Shown here piece by piece: positions 8,132-16,601 of a stretch of 32,430 bases of DNA. A program made the translations under genes and the position numbers. Location of the stretch: the NCBI GenBank assembly GCA_035995985.1, contig DASYJY010000181.1:1-32430 (forward strand), written 5' to 3'. A model generated the notes under the pieces. That model made no database searches. It worked only from the letters and a program-made list of their open reading frames with translations, and was not told where the DNA came from. This stretch comes from JADGNZ01 sp035995985. Lineage in GTDB: Bacteria > Acidobacteriota > Thermoanaerobaculia > Gp7-AA8. Numbering within the stretch: position 1 is the first letter of the stretch; every line of letters starts with the position of its first letter.

Positions 8132-8550
8132 TGCGGGTCGTAGACGCGAGCGTCGTCATCAAGTGGCACGTCGACGAGATTGACGCTGCGGCCGCGGAAA
8201 CGGTGCGGCTCTCAGCCACGAGCTTTGCGGTTCCCGATCTGCTGTTCCTCGAAACTGCCTCCGTCGTCTGGAAAAACGTCCGGCGTGGCTTGCTGACATC
8301 CGACCGTGCCGTGGAAATCATCGAATCGATTGCTGACGGGCCGTTCGTTGTCTATATGAATCAAGCAATCGCCAGAGACGCGCTCAGAATCGCGCTCGCC
8401 CGCGACATCACCCCGTACGACGCGTCGTACATCGCGCTCGCGATATCGATCCGAGCGGATTACGTTACTGCAGACCGCAAGCTCTTCGCCAAGGTTCACG
8501 GCTCACCGTTTGGAAAGCGCGTAACCCTCCTCGCCGATTACACCAACTGA
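8131..8550 (+). CDS. PIN-domain toxin (VapC/FitB type ribonuclease)
   Basis: The 139-residue protein has the length and layout of VapC/FitB toxins. The metal-binding acidic residues are D5 (MRVVDASVVIKW), E41 (DLLFLETASVVW), D97 (TPYDASYIALA) and D115 (YVTADRKLF), so the nuclease site looks intact. In this family the Mg-dependent site cuts RNA, often tRNA or rRNA; the target here cannot be told. It is coupled to the antitoxin by a one-base stop/start overlap. The gene converges on the hypothetical gene at 8554 with a 3-base gap. A complete antitoxin plus toxin pair makes this the one apparently functional module of a locus that seems once to have held two. Confidence 0.92.
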   Translation: MRVVDASVVIKWHVDEIDAAAAETVRLSATSFAVPDLLFLETASVVWKNVRRGLLTSDRAVEIIESIADGPFVVYMNQAIARDALRIALARDITPYDASYIALAISIRADYVTADRKLFAKVHGSPFGKRVTLLADYTN

Positions 8551-8553
8551 CCC

Positions 8554-9162
8554 TCACTCCGTGTCGTGGTCGTGTTCGTCGAGCGGCGGCGGCTCGGGGA
8601 TGTCGACGGCGGCTTCGAGCGGGATGCGATCCGCGCGGGGAGCCATCGCGCCGCCGAAGTTCTTACGGTACTTCTCGAGGCGCTTGAAGAGGTGGTGGAG
8701 GTCGTAGGTCAGGCGCAGGACCGTCCGGCGCAGTTTGTACTTGACGCGCTTGAACGCTTCGAGGTCGTCGCCGCGGAGCGTGGGCAGGAACGACTGGATC
8801 TCGGAGATCCGCTTGCGAACCTTCTCCAGGTCCTTGTCCTGCACGTTGACGAAGTGCTCCTCGCCGTTGATGAGCATCGGCTCGGTGCCGGTCATCTGAT
8901 CGTCGAACCAGTGCCAGAGCTGAATCAGGTCGATTTTGCGGCCCTTCGAGAGGAAGCGCGTCTCCAGCAGGTCCTGGCGGAAGTAGCCGAGGAGCTTGCG
9001 GTCATCGGCATGGTTGAACTCATCGTCGGTGAGGTTGCGGGTGTTCCAGACGCCGTAGCGAATGATGTCGTTACGGGTGCTGCGGAGTTGCCGGAGCGTC
9101 TCGTCGAGGACTTTGAACGGCACCTCAGAGAGCGTTTGCGGCTCGGATTGGGTCACGGACAT
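8554..9162 (-). CDS. Hypothetical soluble helical protein
   Basis: I do not recognise the family of this 202-residue protein. It has no signal peptide or membrane segment. It is rich in charged residues and predicted helix, with long stretches such as DLEKVRKRISEIQSF and HHLFKRLEKYRKNF in the C-terminal half that could form coiled coil or a helical bundle. The last 20 residues are Pro-rich and then acidic (EPPPLDEHDHDTE). The start at ATG 9162 lies 16 bases after the stop of the secreted protease on the same strand, so the two are probably co-transcribed with the histidine kinase further upstream. There is no clear Shine-Dalgarno. It reads as a genuine gene because it fills the gap exactly and keeps codon bias like its neighbours. 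Confidence 0.7.
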   Translation of the reverse strand: MSVTQSEPQTLSEVPFKVLDETLRQLRSTRNDIIRYGVWNTRNLTDDEFNHADDRKLLGYFRQDLLETRFLSKGRKIDLIQLWHWFDDQMTGTEPMLINGEEHFVNVQDKDLEKVRKRISEIQSFLPTLRGDDLEAFKRVKYKLRRTVLRLTYDLHHLFKRLEKYRKNFGGAMAPRADRIPLEAAVDIPEPPPLDEHDHDTE

Positions 9163-9178
9163 GAGTTCGAAGAATACA

Positions 9179-12100
9179 TTACTGGGCCGGAACGAAGATC
9201 GGATCGCCGGTGATGTTGTCGATCACGGACGCCCACGACAGCGCGTGACCGTTGCTGGTGAGGACCTCGACTTCGACACGGCCGCCGGCGATCGGCGCGG
9301 TTGTAATCGCCTCGATCGAAAACTGCACGACGCTCAGCGCCGCCACCGTTCGGTCCGTGCTGCCCAGCGTGTGGCCGGACGCGTCATAGAGCGTGAAGCG
9401 GACCACTTCATCGATGCCGCCGGTGTTGAGCGCGCCGAGGTTCGTGCGGAAGGCGGAGGAGCGCTCGATGTGAAGCAGTTCGCGCGCTCCGCCGATGTCG
9501 GCAAGGCGTAGCGGGATGAATTGGCCGTAGGTACCGCCCGGCGACGACGTTGCCGTGCGCGACGTCGCGACGAGGCCGCCGTCGAGCTCCGCTCTCACCG
9601 AGCCGAATCCGGTTCGGCCGAACGTCGCTGCCACGACGTCATCGAGCGCGAGCACTTGATGCGCGCCGACGGTGCCGAACTTGACGGCTCGCTCGGACGT
9701 CACGGCGTCGGTGTAGGTCAGGAGGTAGCTGCCGCCGCTGTCACCGAGTGCGCTGAGAAAGACGTCGCTGCGCCAAAAGGTGTTCACGCCGGCTTGGCTG
9801 ATGACTGGGGCCGAGAGCGTTCCCGGGCGCGGCGCGGCGGCCGGGACGTAGATCGGGTCGCCGGTGCGGTTGTCGATGACCGAGCTGTAAGCGACGATGC
9901 GCGCGTCGCCGCTGATGACGCGCAACTCCGCCGTAATCAACGCGGCTCCGGCGGCGGCCCGCTGCATTTGGCCGAACGGCAGCACCGGCAGGTCTTGCTG
10001 CGAAATAACGCTGCCGGTCGCGCCATCGAAGAGCGTCACGCGAACGGTGCCGTTGCCGCCCGCTGTTTCCGCGAAGCCGAGGTTGGTTCGGAAGTTGACC
10101 GTTGACTGAATCCGCGGCAAGTACGTAATTGCAGCCGACTCCGTTGTCAGGACAGCCGGGATGAACTGGCCGTAAGTTCCGCCGTTCGCGCGCGTGTAGG
10201 TGCGGCTGGTGATGACGACCGAGTCGGTGTCGCCGAGAAATTCGAGCTGCCCGATACCGCTCGTGCGCATGGTCGCGGCGACGACGTCGTCGAGCGCCAT
10301 GACCTGCTGCGGCGCGATCGACAGTTTCACGGCGGCGAAGTGGTTCCAACCTTCATCGCCGGCGTGCGTAAAGATCGCGGTGACGTTCGCAATCGCGCTG
10401 CCGCGGTTGAAAAGACGAACATCGCTCTGCCATACCGTCCCGAGTGCGCCCGGGGTGTGGGCGACGGCGGCGATGAGCGTGCGCGGCGCGAAGGTGGACG
10501 GGCGGATCGACGCCGGAACGTCGCCGGCGAACGTGATCGCCAGCGACCAGGAAAGCAGCGTGCCCGCGTTCTGCGCCTGAAGATCGCGGACGGTGAGCGT
10601 CCAGCGTCCATTCGCGGGGCGGCCATGAAAAATGTCCAGCCCTTCGGCGGCATCGGCATCGATACCGTACGTGACCTGCGCGAAGGGTGCGTGGTCACTG
10701 GACGGGTTCTGCAGGACGACCGTAGTGCCGTCCGGTGCCGTGAGCGTGATCTGCAGATCGCCGCGCGAAGGATGCGCAATGTTGACGTTGACGGCGAGCC
10801 GTTCGATCGCGCGCGTGTCGGTGATGTCGAGCGTCGACGTAATGCCGGCCGGCGCGTTGTCAGGAATGGCAATCCCCTGCTGCGACGATTGGAACAGCGT
10901 GACGTCCGCGCGCGGTGAGGGATTGCAGTCCGCGCTGCCGAGGATCAGCCGGGCGGTGAACGCGCTACAGATCGTGGCGACATGCGCGCCGCCGTTGAGA
11001 GCGCGATCGGCGTCGAGAAGCTTCTTCGCGATCGTTGCGTACGTAGGATTCGACGGGGCGCCGAACATCGACTCCAGCACGAGCGTGTCCGCTGTTCGCC
11101 GGCCGGCGCTGACGCCGTGGCGGCGCACCAGCGCGTCGAAAATCTCGCGCAGCGATGAAGACCAGATCTCGCCGTTCTTGTGTTCCGTCCCCGAGAGATC
11201 GGAGTTGTTGTAATCGTTCATCGTCTTCGCGCTGTCGACGCGGCGAAGACAATCGGCGCCCACGGCGTAGCCGCAGTTCTGGCCGGAGTCGTCGCCAGCG
11301 CAGCGCGCGTCCCAATCGGCGATGCAGTACGGATCGCGGCCGCTGCCGAGGCCTGCTTCATAGTTCGAGGAGTACGCCCAGTAATCGCTGAAGCCCTCGC
11401 CCATCGCCCGCGATTGGCTGGCCGAGGTTCCAAAGAATGCGGATGGCGCGATCCAGTCCTGCACGGAGTGAAAGAATTCGTGCAGCACGATGTCGGGATC
11501 TTCAGCATCGTCCACGCCGCCGTCGCCGAGGTAGAGCTTTCCCTGGCCTGGGGTGCTGCTGCCGACGTAGAGCGAGTTGTCGGCGCCGGAAAGCGAGTGT
11601 GGATCGACCGGAATGGCGTAGCCGACGATGCGCCGCACGCCGGTGTAGCCGAGCGACTGCATGTATCGCGCGCTGCGGTCGATCTGGAAATAGACGTTAA
11701 CCTCTTCGAACTGCGGCTGGCTGCGATCGAAAAGCAGCGGTTGCGAGGCGTCCGCGTGCGGCGTACTCGGCGCGTCGGTGTCGACGATCTGCACGTTCGG
11801 GCCAATGAGCATGCCGGTGGGATTGAGATCGAAGAGATCGACGATCGAGTACGCGGCCTCCGGCACCGCAGCGGCAGAATCGTTTTGATCGCGCAACGAT
11901 GGGTCGTTCAGCTTCGCCACCGGATTCGTGTCAAAGACGCGGCCCTTCGCGGTGATCTGCGCGAAGAGCGGCTGCGACACGAGAAGTGTTCCCGTCGCGG
12001 CGTCGATGTAGTGCGCGACCGGTTCGTGCGGCTTCTCCTCGACGACCACGCGCCACGCAGGCCGCGCTTCGCCGCCGGCGTTGACCGCGACGAGCTGCGC

Positions 12101-12385
12101 GTCACGCACATCGCCGCGCGGAGCGGATGCGACCGCGGCGCTCTTCGCGATCAGACTTCGCTTCGGCGCGGGTGTGGCGATCGCGCGATGCAACTCGCGG
12201 ACGCTTCCGTCACGCGCAACACGCTCGATCACCTCGCCGCCGAGCACTGGCAGGCCGTTCACGTACTGCGTGGAGTGACGATAGGTGCCGAGGAGCGACT
12301 CGCGCTCGTAATCGAGCCGGAGGTCCTGCGCGTTGGCGGCAGCCGCGAGGAAGAGAAGAACAAGTGGGACGACAAGCCGCCGCAT
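9179..12385 (-). CDS. Secreted M36-like metalloprotease with P-domain and two C-terminal repeats
   Basis: The 1068-residue protein has a signal peptide (RRLVVPLVLLFLAAAANAQ). An FTP/PepSY-like propeptide spans about 20-170. The zinc site is H302-E-F-F-H306 with the third ligand E330 in GEGFSDYW and the supporting D334, the arrangement of fungalysin/thermolysin-type peptidases. A P/homo-B domain of proprotein-convertase type follows at about 500-620 (ITDTRAIERLAVNVNIAHPS). From about 630 to the end two homologous units of about 210 residues each contain ALDDVVAAT, TSRT and TYGQFIP, and end in DPI[YF]VPA. Such units are frequent on exported proteins of this bacterial group. It probably degrades external protein after removal of the propeptide. 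The histidine kinase gene lies 33 bases upstream on the same strand. Family call is strong; M36 is favoured over M4 by the GEGFSDYW context. Confidence 0.88.
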   Translation of the reverse strand: MRRLVVPLVLLFLAAAANAQDLRLDYERESLLGTYRHSTQYVNGLPVLGGEVIERVARDGSVRELHRAIATPAPKRSLIAKSAAVASAPRGDVRDAQLVAVNAGGEARPAWRVVVEEKPHEPVAHYIDAATGTLLVSQPLFAQITAKGRVFDTNPVAKLNDPSLRDQNDSAAAVPEAAYSIVDLFDLNPTGMLIGPNVQIVDTDAPSTPHADASQPLLFDRSQPQFEEVNVYFQIDRSARYMQSLGYTGVRRIVGYAIPVDPHSLSGADNSLYVGSSTPGQGKLYLGDGGVDDAEDPDIVLHEFFHSVQDWIAPSAFFGTSASQSRAMGEGFSDYWAYSSNYEAGLGSGRDPYCIADWDARCAGDDSGQNCGYAVGADCLRRVDSAKTMNDYNNSDLSGTEHKNGEIWSSSLREIFDALVRRHGVSAGRRTADTLVLESMFGAPSNPTYATIAKKLLDADRALNGGAHVATICSAFTARLILGSADCNPSPRADVTLFQSSQQGIAIPDNAPAGITSTLDITDTRAIERLAVNVNIAHPSRGDLQITLTAPDGTTVVLQNPSSDHAPFAQVTYGIDADAAEGLDIFHGRPANGRWTLTVRDLQAQNAGTLLSWSLAITFAGDVPASIRPSTFAPRTLIAAVAHTPGALGTVWQSDVRLFNRGSAIANVTAIFTHAGDEGWNHFAAVKLSIAPQQVMALDDVVAATMRTSGIGQLEFLGDTDSVVITSRTYTRANGGTYGQFIPAVLTTESAAITYLPRIQSTVNFRTNLGFAETAGGNGTVRVTLFDGATGSVISQQDLPVLPFGQMQRAAAGAALITAELRVISGDARIVAYSSVIDNRTGDPIYVPAAAPRPGTLSAPVISQAGVNTFWRSDVFLSALGDSGGSYLLTYTDAVTSERAVKFGTVGAHQVLALDDVVAATFGRTGFGSVRAELDGGLVATSRTATSSPGGTYGQFIPLRLADIGGARELLHIERSSAFRTNLGALNTGGIDEVVRFTLYDASGHTLGSTDRTVAALSVVQFSIEAITTAPIAGGRVEVEVLTSNGHALSWASVIDNITGDPIFVPAQ

Positions 12386-12418
12386 CCGTCGCGCAAACCG
12401 GCCGCCCGCGATGAAAAT

Positions 12419-14740
12419 TCAGGCGGAGACCGGCTCCGGTTCCGCGGCGGCGGGCGCCGGAGGCGGTTCGACGATCGTCGCCACCGGCAGCGAGAATGAG
12501 AACGTCGTCCCCTGTCCTTCGCGGCTTTCAACCCAGATCGAGCCCGCGTGGCGTTCGACGATCTGCTTGGTGATGTAAAGACCGAGGCCGAGGCCGCCGT
12601 AGTTCGTCGACGACACCTGGCGTCCGCGATGGAAGCGTTCGAAGACTTGTCCCAACTCGTCGGTCGGAATGCCGATGCCGCGGTCGGCCACCGAGGTCAC
12701 GAGCTGATCGCCGCGATCTTCGACGGTCACGAGGATCTCGCTGCCGTCGGGGGAGTACTTCACCGCGTTCTCCATCAGATTGCCGAGGACCTGCTCAAGA
12801 CGGTCGCGGTCGCCGACGACGCGTTTGTGGCCGACGGGAAGGTTGAGCTGGAAACGGCGGTCGCTGACGGCGGTGTGATGGCGATGCACGACGTCGTTCA
12901 CGAACGTCGTCCACGGAATCGGCTCGCGGCGAATCTCCAGGCGGCCTGTTTCGATGCGCGACACGTCGAGCAGTTCGAGGATCAGCCGCGACATGCGGTC
13001 GATCTGATCGAGAGCGATGTCGAGATACTCCTCCGAGGTCGAGAGATCGTTCTCGCGGATCAGCGTCTTGGCGAGTTGCGTGTAGCCCTTGATCGAAGTC
13101 ACCGGCGTGCGCAGCTCGTGCGAAGCAATGGATAGGAATTCGTCCTTGAGCCGCGAGAGGTCCTCCACTTTGCGGCGCGCGTCGACCTGCTCGGTGTAGA
13201 GCTTGGCGTTTTCGATCGCCAGCGCGGCGCGCTCGGCGAGGATCTCCGCCAGCGGCAACTTCTCGTCGTTCATGGCGCGGTCGGGATCGTTGGCGGCGAT
13301 GACGAGCGCGCCGAGCATTTCGCGGCGCGTGCGCAGCGGGAGAATCAGCAGCGAGGCGAGCTTCATCGGCGCGGCGTGGTAGCCGCCTTCCAAACCCGGC
13401 GCGGTCGTTTCGGACGTGCCGAGGTTTTGCGTGAGCGACGGATAGCCGGTGCTGACAACCTGCCCGATGATCCCTTCGCCGACGACAAGCGGCTGCCGAT
13501 AGATGTACGACCACGCCAATCCTAGCGAGGCCATCTCGCGGTGGTAGATCGAGGCGACGCGCAGCTCGGTGGAATCGGACGACTTGAGGATGACCGCGGC
13601 CCAGTCGCCGAGGACTTCGGCCACGCGCTCGGCGATGGCTTGCGTGACCCACACCGGATCGATGTTGCTGGAGAAGAAGGCGCCAGCGTCGGCGAGAATC
13701 TGGGCGCGCTCGGCCTGCACCTGCATCTCTTCCTCGAGCCGCCGCCGTTCGGTGATGTCGCGGAAGGTAACGATGACGCCGGAGAGTTTGCTGTCTTCGT
13801 GCAGCGGCGTGGCGCTCATCGAGATGGCGATCTTCCGCCCCTCGCGCTTGATGACCATGGTGTCGTCGCGAACGGGCCGGCCGGTGGAAAGAGCGCGCGC
13901 CGCCGGCAGCTCCTTCGCGTCGATCGCCTCTCCCGCATCATTCAGCAGCCCGTACGCCTCGGCATGTTTGAAGATCGGAACGCCGATTTCGGAGCGTCCG
14001 AGCAAACTCTTCGCGGCCGGATTGAGATACGCGGTCTTGCCTTCGGCGTCGACGAGCATGACGCCGTCGGCCATGCCGCCGATCATCGTTTCGGTGCGCC
14101 GCACCTGCCGGCCGATCGAGGCGAGCAGCGACTGCTGGATGCGCCAGATCAGGTACGCGGCCAGGATGATGATGATGGCGCTGACGATGACCATGAGCAG
14201 CGTGAGACTCGCGCGCATGCCGGTGATGCGCTGCAACTCGCGGCGTTCGTCGCGTTCGTGAGCCTCGGCCATGTCGCCGGCAAGATCGGGCGCGGAACGA
14301 TGAATCTTCGACGCCTCGAGCAGGTAATCGTTCGCGTCCCCGACGCCCTCGCGCGTCGAGTCCATCTGCCGCTGCGTGAGCTGGCTGATCTCCGTGAAAT
14401 TCTTGCGCATCGCGGCGATGCGCTGAAGGTCGTTCAGATCGGTGGCAATCTGCGCGGCGGTTTTCGCCGACCTGTTGAAATCACGAACGGCTTCGTCGTA
14501 CTGCTGCTGAAACTGCGTCTGCTTCGTGAGCGAATAGCCGCGCGCCGCCGACATGATCGTCAGCGTGTCGTCGTTCATCGCGTAGACGTTTTTGAGCAGC
14601 GGTGCGGAGCCTTCGACGATGCGGTTCTCCTGGCGGTTGGCGACGCGCATGATTCCCATCGTCAGCGCAAGGCCGGCCGCAATGAGGACCACCAGGACGG
14701 TAAAGGCGCCCCACAACGTGCTGCGGATCGAGGAATCCAT
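12419..14740 (-). CDS. Membrane sensor histidine kinase (CHASE3/4HB-like sensor, PAS, GAF, HisKA, HATPase)
   Basis: The 773-residue protein starts at ATG 14740, directly before the first membrane segment. An in-frame ATG at 14797 would add 19 residues with no obvious role. TM1 is about 9-31. A helical periplasmic sensor of CHASE3/four-helix-bundle type spans 32-175, and TM2 is about 176-197. A PAS domain covers about 210-335 (DGVMLVDAEGKTAYLNP, ending FRDITERRRLEEE) and a GAF domain about 345-510. The phospho-acceptor is H541 in SHELRTPVTSIKGY. The N box (NLMENAVKYS) and G boxes (DRGIGIP, GGLGLGLYI) follow, then a Pro/Ala-rich tail. No response regulator is in view, so its partner is elsewhere. 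It is divergent from ku, with about 140 bases between starts, and precedes the secreted protease in an apparent operon. Confidence 0.92.
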   Translation of the reverse strand: MDSSIRSTLWGAFTVLVVLIAAGLALTMGIMRVANRQENRIVEGSAPLLKNVYAMNDDTLTIMSAARGYSLTKQTQFQQQYDEAVRDFNRSAKTAAQIATDLNDLQRIAAMRKNFTEISQLTQRQMDSTREGVGDANDYLLEASKIHRSAPDLAGDMAEAHERDERRELQRITGMRASLTLLMVIVSAIIIILAAYLIWRIQQSLLASIGRQVRRTETMIGGMADGVMLVDAEGKTAYLNPAAKSLLGRSEIGVPIFKHAEAYGLLNDAGEAIDAKELPAARALSTGRPVRDDTMVIKREGRKIAISMSATPLHEDSKLSGVIVTFRDITERRRLEEEMQVQAERAQILADAGAFFSSNIDPVWVTQAIAERVAEVLGDWAAVILKSSDSTELRVASIYHREMASLGLAWSYIYRQPLVVGEGIIGQVVSTGYPSLTQNLGTSETTAPGLEGGYHAAPMKLASLLILPLRTRREMLGALVIAANDPDRAMNDEKLPLAEILAERAALAIENAKLYTEQVDARRKVEDLSRLKDEFLSIASHELRTPVTSIKGYTQLAKTLIRENDLSTSEEYLDIALDQIDRMSRLILELLDVSRIETGRLEIRREPIPWTTFVNDVVHRHHTAVSDRRFQLNLPVGHKRVVGDRDRLEQVLGNLMENAVKYSPDGSEILVTVEDRGDQLVTSVADRGIGIPTDELGQVFERFHRGRQVSSTNYGGLGLGLYITKQIVERHAGSIWVESREGQGTTFSFSLPVATIVEPPPAPAAAEPEPVSA

Positions 14741-14879
14741 CGACGGTTCAGCCGGTGCGGAATGCAAAATCGACGCCCGTGCTGCTGGGCCAGCCACGCA
14801 TTCAAGTAGCGTTCTTTCAGCAACTTCCGCGCGGCAGGGGGTGGAACGACGGATGCAACGTCACTCCGCGGAGGAACAC

Positions 14880-15746
14880 ATGGCACTCAGACCGTTGCGC
14901 AATGCGACGATTTCCTTCGGCCTCGTTTCGATCCCGGTCCGCTTCTACACGGCCACGAAATCGGAGGACGTTCACTTCCATCTTCTGCACGAAAGCTGCG
15001 GCAGCCGCGTCAATCGCAAGTGGTGGTGCCCGCATCACGAGAAGATCGTCGACTCCGATGAACTGATCCGCGGCTACGAGATTTCGAAGAACAAGTACGT
15101 GACCTTCACCGATGAGGAAATGGAGACGCTGGAAACCGACGACAACCGCGCCGTCGAGATCACGGAGTTCGTCGACCTCCACGAAATCGATCCCGTCTTC
15201 TTCGAAAAAGCCTACTACCTCGGTCCCTCGGCCGGTGGCGGCAAGACGTACCGCCTCCTCGCGCAGGCGATGAAGAAACAGGACAAGGTGGCCGTGGCGC
15301 GATGGGTCGGCGGCGGCCGTGAGCACCTGGTGGTGCTGCGCCCGTACGAGAAGGGGCTGATCCTGCACACGATGTACTACGCCGACGAGGTGCGCGACTT
15401 CGACGCCATCGACATCGAGGATTCAGGCGCTGTGCGTGACAAGGAAGTGGCGCTGGCGGAGATGCTGATCAATGAACTGACGGAGAAGAAGTTCGATCCG
15501 CTGCAGTTCAAGGATGAGTACCGCACGCGCCTGCTCGACCGCATCCGCGCCAAGTCAAAAGGAAAAGCGATCACGGCGGAGGAGAAAGAAGAGGAGAAAG
15601 GCGGCGAAGTCATCGACATCATGGAAGCGCTGCGGCGTAGCCTGGACAAGGGAGGGCGCTCCAAACCTCGCGCTCGCCGGGCGCCGCGCAAAGCTCCCGC
15701 GAAACGAAGAACCGCTACCGCTCACAAAAAGCGCAAAGCCTCATAG
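14880..15746 (+). CDS. ku: Ku protein, non-homologous end joining
   Basis: The 288-residue protein matches bacterial Ku in length and sequence from LRPLRNATISFGLVSIPVRF onward, with FHLLHESCGSRVNRKWWCP, GYEISKNKYVTFTDEE and PFFFEKAYYLGP-type core motifs. Bacterial Ku is a homodimer that rings double-strand DNA ends and recruits LigD. The C-terminus is a Lys/Arg/Ala-rich tail of about 35 residues (ending AHKKRKAS), as in Ku proteins with extended DNA-binding tails. The start is ATG 14880 with GGAGGA 5 bases upstream; the longer open frame upstream has no initiation signal and overlaps the histidine kinase. The phosphoesterase gene follows after 36 bases, so a repair operon is likely. High confidence. 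Confidence 0.96.
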   Translation: MALRPLRNATISFGLVSIPVRFYTATKSEDVHFHLLHESCGSRVNRKWWCPHHEKIVDSDELIRGYEISKNKYVTFTDEEMETLETDDNRAVEITEFVDLHEIDPVFFEKAYYLGPSAGGGKTYRLLAQAMKKQDKVAVARWVGGGREHLVVLRPYEKGLILHTMYYADEVRDFDAIDIEDSGAVRDKEVALAEMLINELTEKKFDPLQFKDEYRTRLLDRIRAKSKGKAITAEEKEEEKGGEVIDIMEALRRSLDKGGRSKPRARRAPRKAPAKRRTATAHKKRKAS

Positions 15747-15751
15747 CCTTT

Positions 15752-15775
15752 CTCCGCGCCTCCGCGTCTCCGCGT
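15752..15775. repeat. Three tandem octamers CTCCGCG(C/T)
   Basis: Three exact units, CTCCGCGC, CTCCGCGT and CTCCGCGT, fill most of the gap between ku and the phosphoesterase gene. The last unit runs into a possible GTG start at 15774. It replaces what would normally be a ribosome-binding region, and no purine-rich site is visible before ATG 15783. Confidence 0.6.
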
Positions 15776-15782
15776 GAACGAA

Positions 15783-16601
15783 ATGCCCGACTTACTCAAG
15801 AAATACAAATCGATGCGCGACTTCGGCGATACGCCGGAGCCGGCCGGCGGCAAGCCGAAAAAAACGAAGCTGCCCATCTTCGTCATTCAGAAGCACGCCG
15901 CCTCGCACCTCCACTACGACTTCCGCCTGGAGATGGAGGGGGTGCTCAAATCGTGGGCAGTGCCGAAGGGGCCGTCGTACGACCCGACCGTCAAACGCCT
16001 GGCGATGATGACCGAGGATCATCCGTACGATTACGCGTCATTCGAGGGGGTCATCCCGGCCGGCAACTACGGCGGCGGGAACGTCATCATCTGGGACAAC
16101 GGGACGTGGGAGTTCATCGAGCCCGGCGACGATCCGGTCAAGGCCGTCCGCGCCGGCAAACTGACGTTCCGCATGTTCGGCAAAAAAATGTTCGGCGAGT
16201 GGGCGCTCGTGAAAATTCACGGACGGCCGGGCAGCAAGGGAAACGAGTGGCTGCTCCTCAAACACCGCGACGAGTTCGCGAATCCCGATGTTGACGTGAC
16301 GGAGCTCGCTCCTCGGTCCGTGGTTTCGAACAAGTCAGTCGAAGAGATCGGATCATCGAAACGAATCTGGCTGAGCAATCGCGGCGCATCGCAATCCGGA
16401 AAGAACGCGCCGACGCTGGCCGCCAAACTCGAAGCAGAGAAAAAAGCGGCGAAGAAAAAGACTACGAAGAAGCGCCCGCCCGCTTCACCACCGCGTCGAT
16501 CTGCGCGAGCGCCGAAGAAAGCAGCTTCCGCTCCGAGTCGAAGCTCGCGCGCCGGATCGCCTCCGGCAGCGGCACCCACTCCACGTCGTCGACCTCGCTG
16601 A
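15783..16601 (+). CDS. Stand-alone LigD-type 3'-phosphoesterase
   Basis: The 272-residue protein (from ATG 15783; GTG 15774 is an alternative) is the phosphoesterase module of LigD without polymerase or ligase domains. Catalytic-type residues keep the exact spacing described for Pseudomonas LigD: H38, H44, D46, R48, H80 and Y84, in motifs QKHAASHLHYDFRLE and EDHPYDYASFEG. Family enzymes trim 3'-ribonucleotides and 3'-phosphates at breaks before ligation. With ku immediately upstream this is a partial NHEJ operon; the ligase must be encoded elsewhere. After about residue 200 the sequence becomes Lys/Ala/Pro/Arg-rich. The last 46 residues are read from DNA that on the other strand codes for the end of the Nudix protein (140-base overlap), so the basic tail may be a read-through extension. 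Confidence 0.93.
   Translation: MPDLLKKYKSMRDFGDTPEPAGGKPKKTKLPIFVIQKHAASHLHYDFRLEMEGVLKSWAVPKGPSYDPTVKRLAMMTEDHPYDYASFEGVIPAGNYGGGNVIIWDNGTWEFIEPGDDPVKAVRAGKLTFRMFGKKMFGEWALVKIHGRPGSKGNEWLLLKHRDEFANPDVDVTELAPRSVVSNKSVEEIGSSKRIWLSNRGASQSGKNAPTLAAKLEAEKKAAKKKTTKKRPPASPPRRSARAPKKAASAPSRSSRAGSPPAAAPTPRRRPR

Noticed and set aside
11180..12499. 439-codon open frame on the plus strand
   Set aside because: It mirrors the protease on the opposite strand; composition is Arg/Ala/Val-rich without any family motif, and the minus strand carries HEFFH, GEGFSDYW and a signal peptide.
13541..14809. 422-codon open frame on the plus strand opposite the histidine kinase
   Set aside because: High-GC antisense shadow; the minus strand encodes a complete kinase with all boxes.
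14592..14879. N-terminal extension of Ku
   Set aside because: It overlaps the histidine kinase start, lacks a ribosome site and is not part of the Ku family; ATG 14880 has GGAGGA in front.
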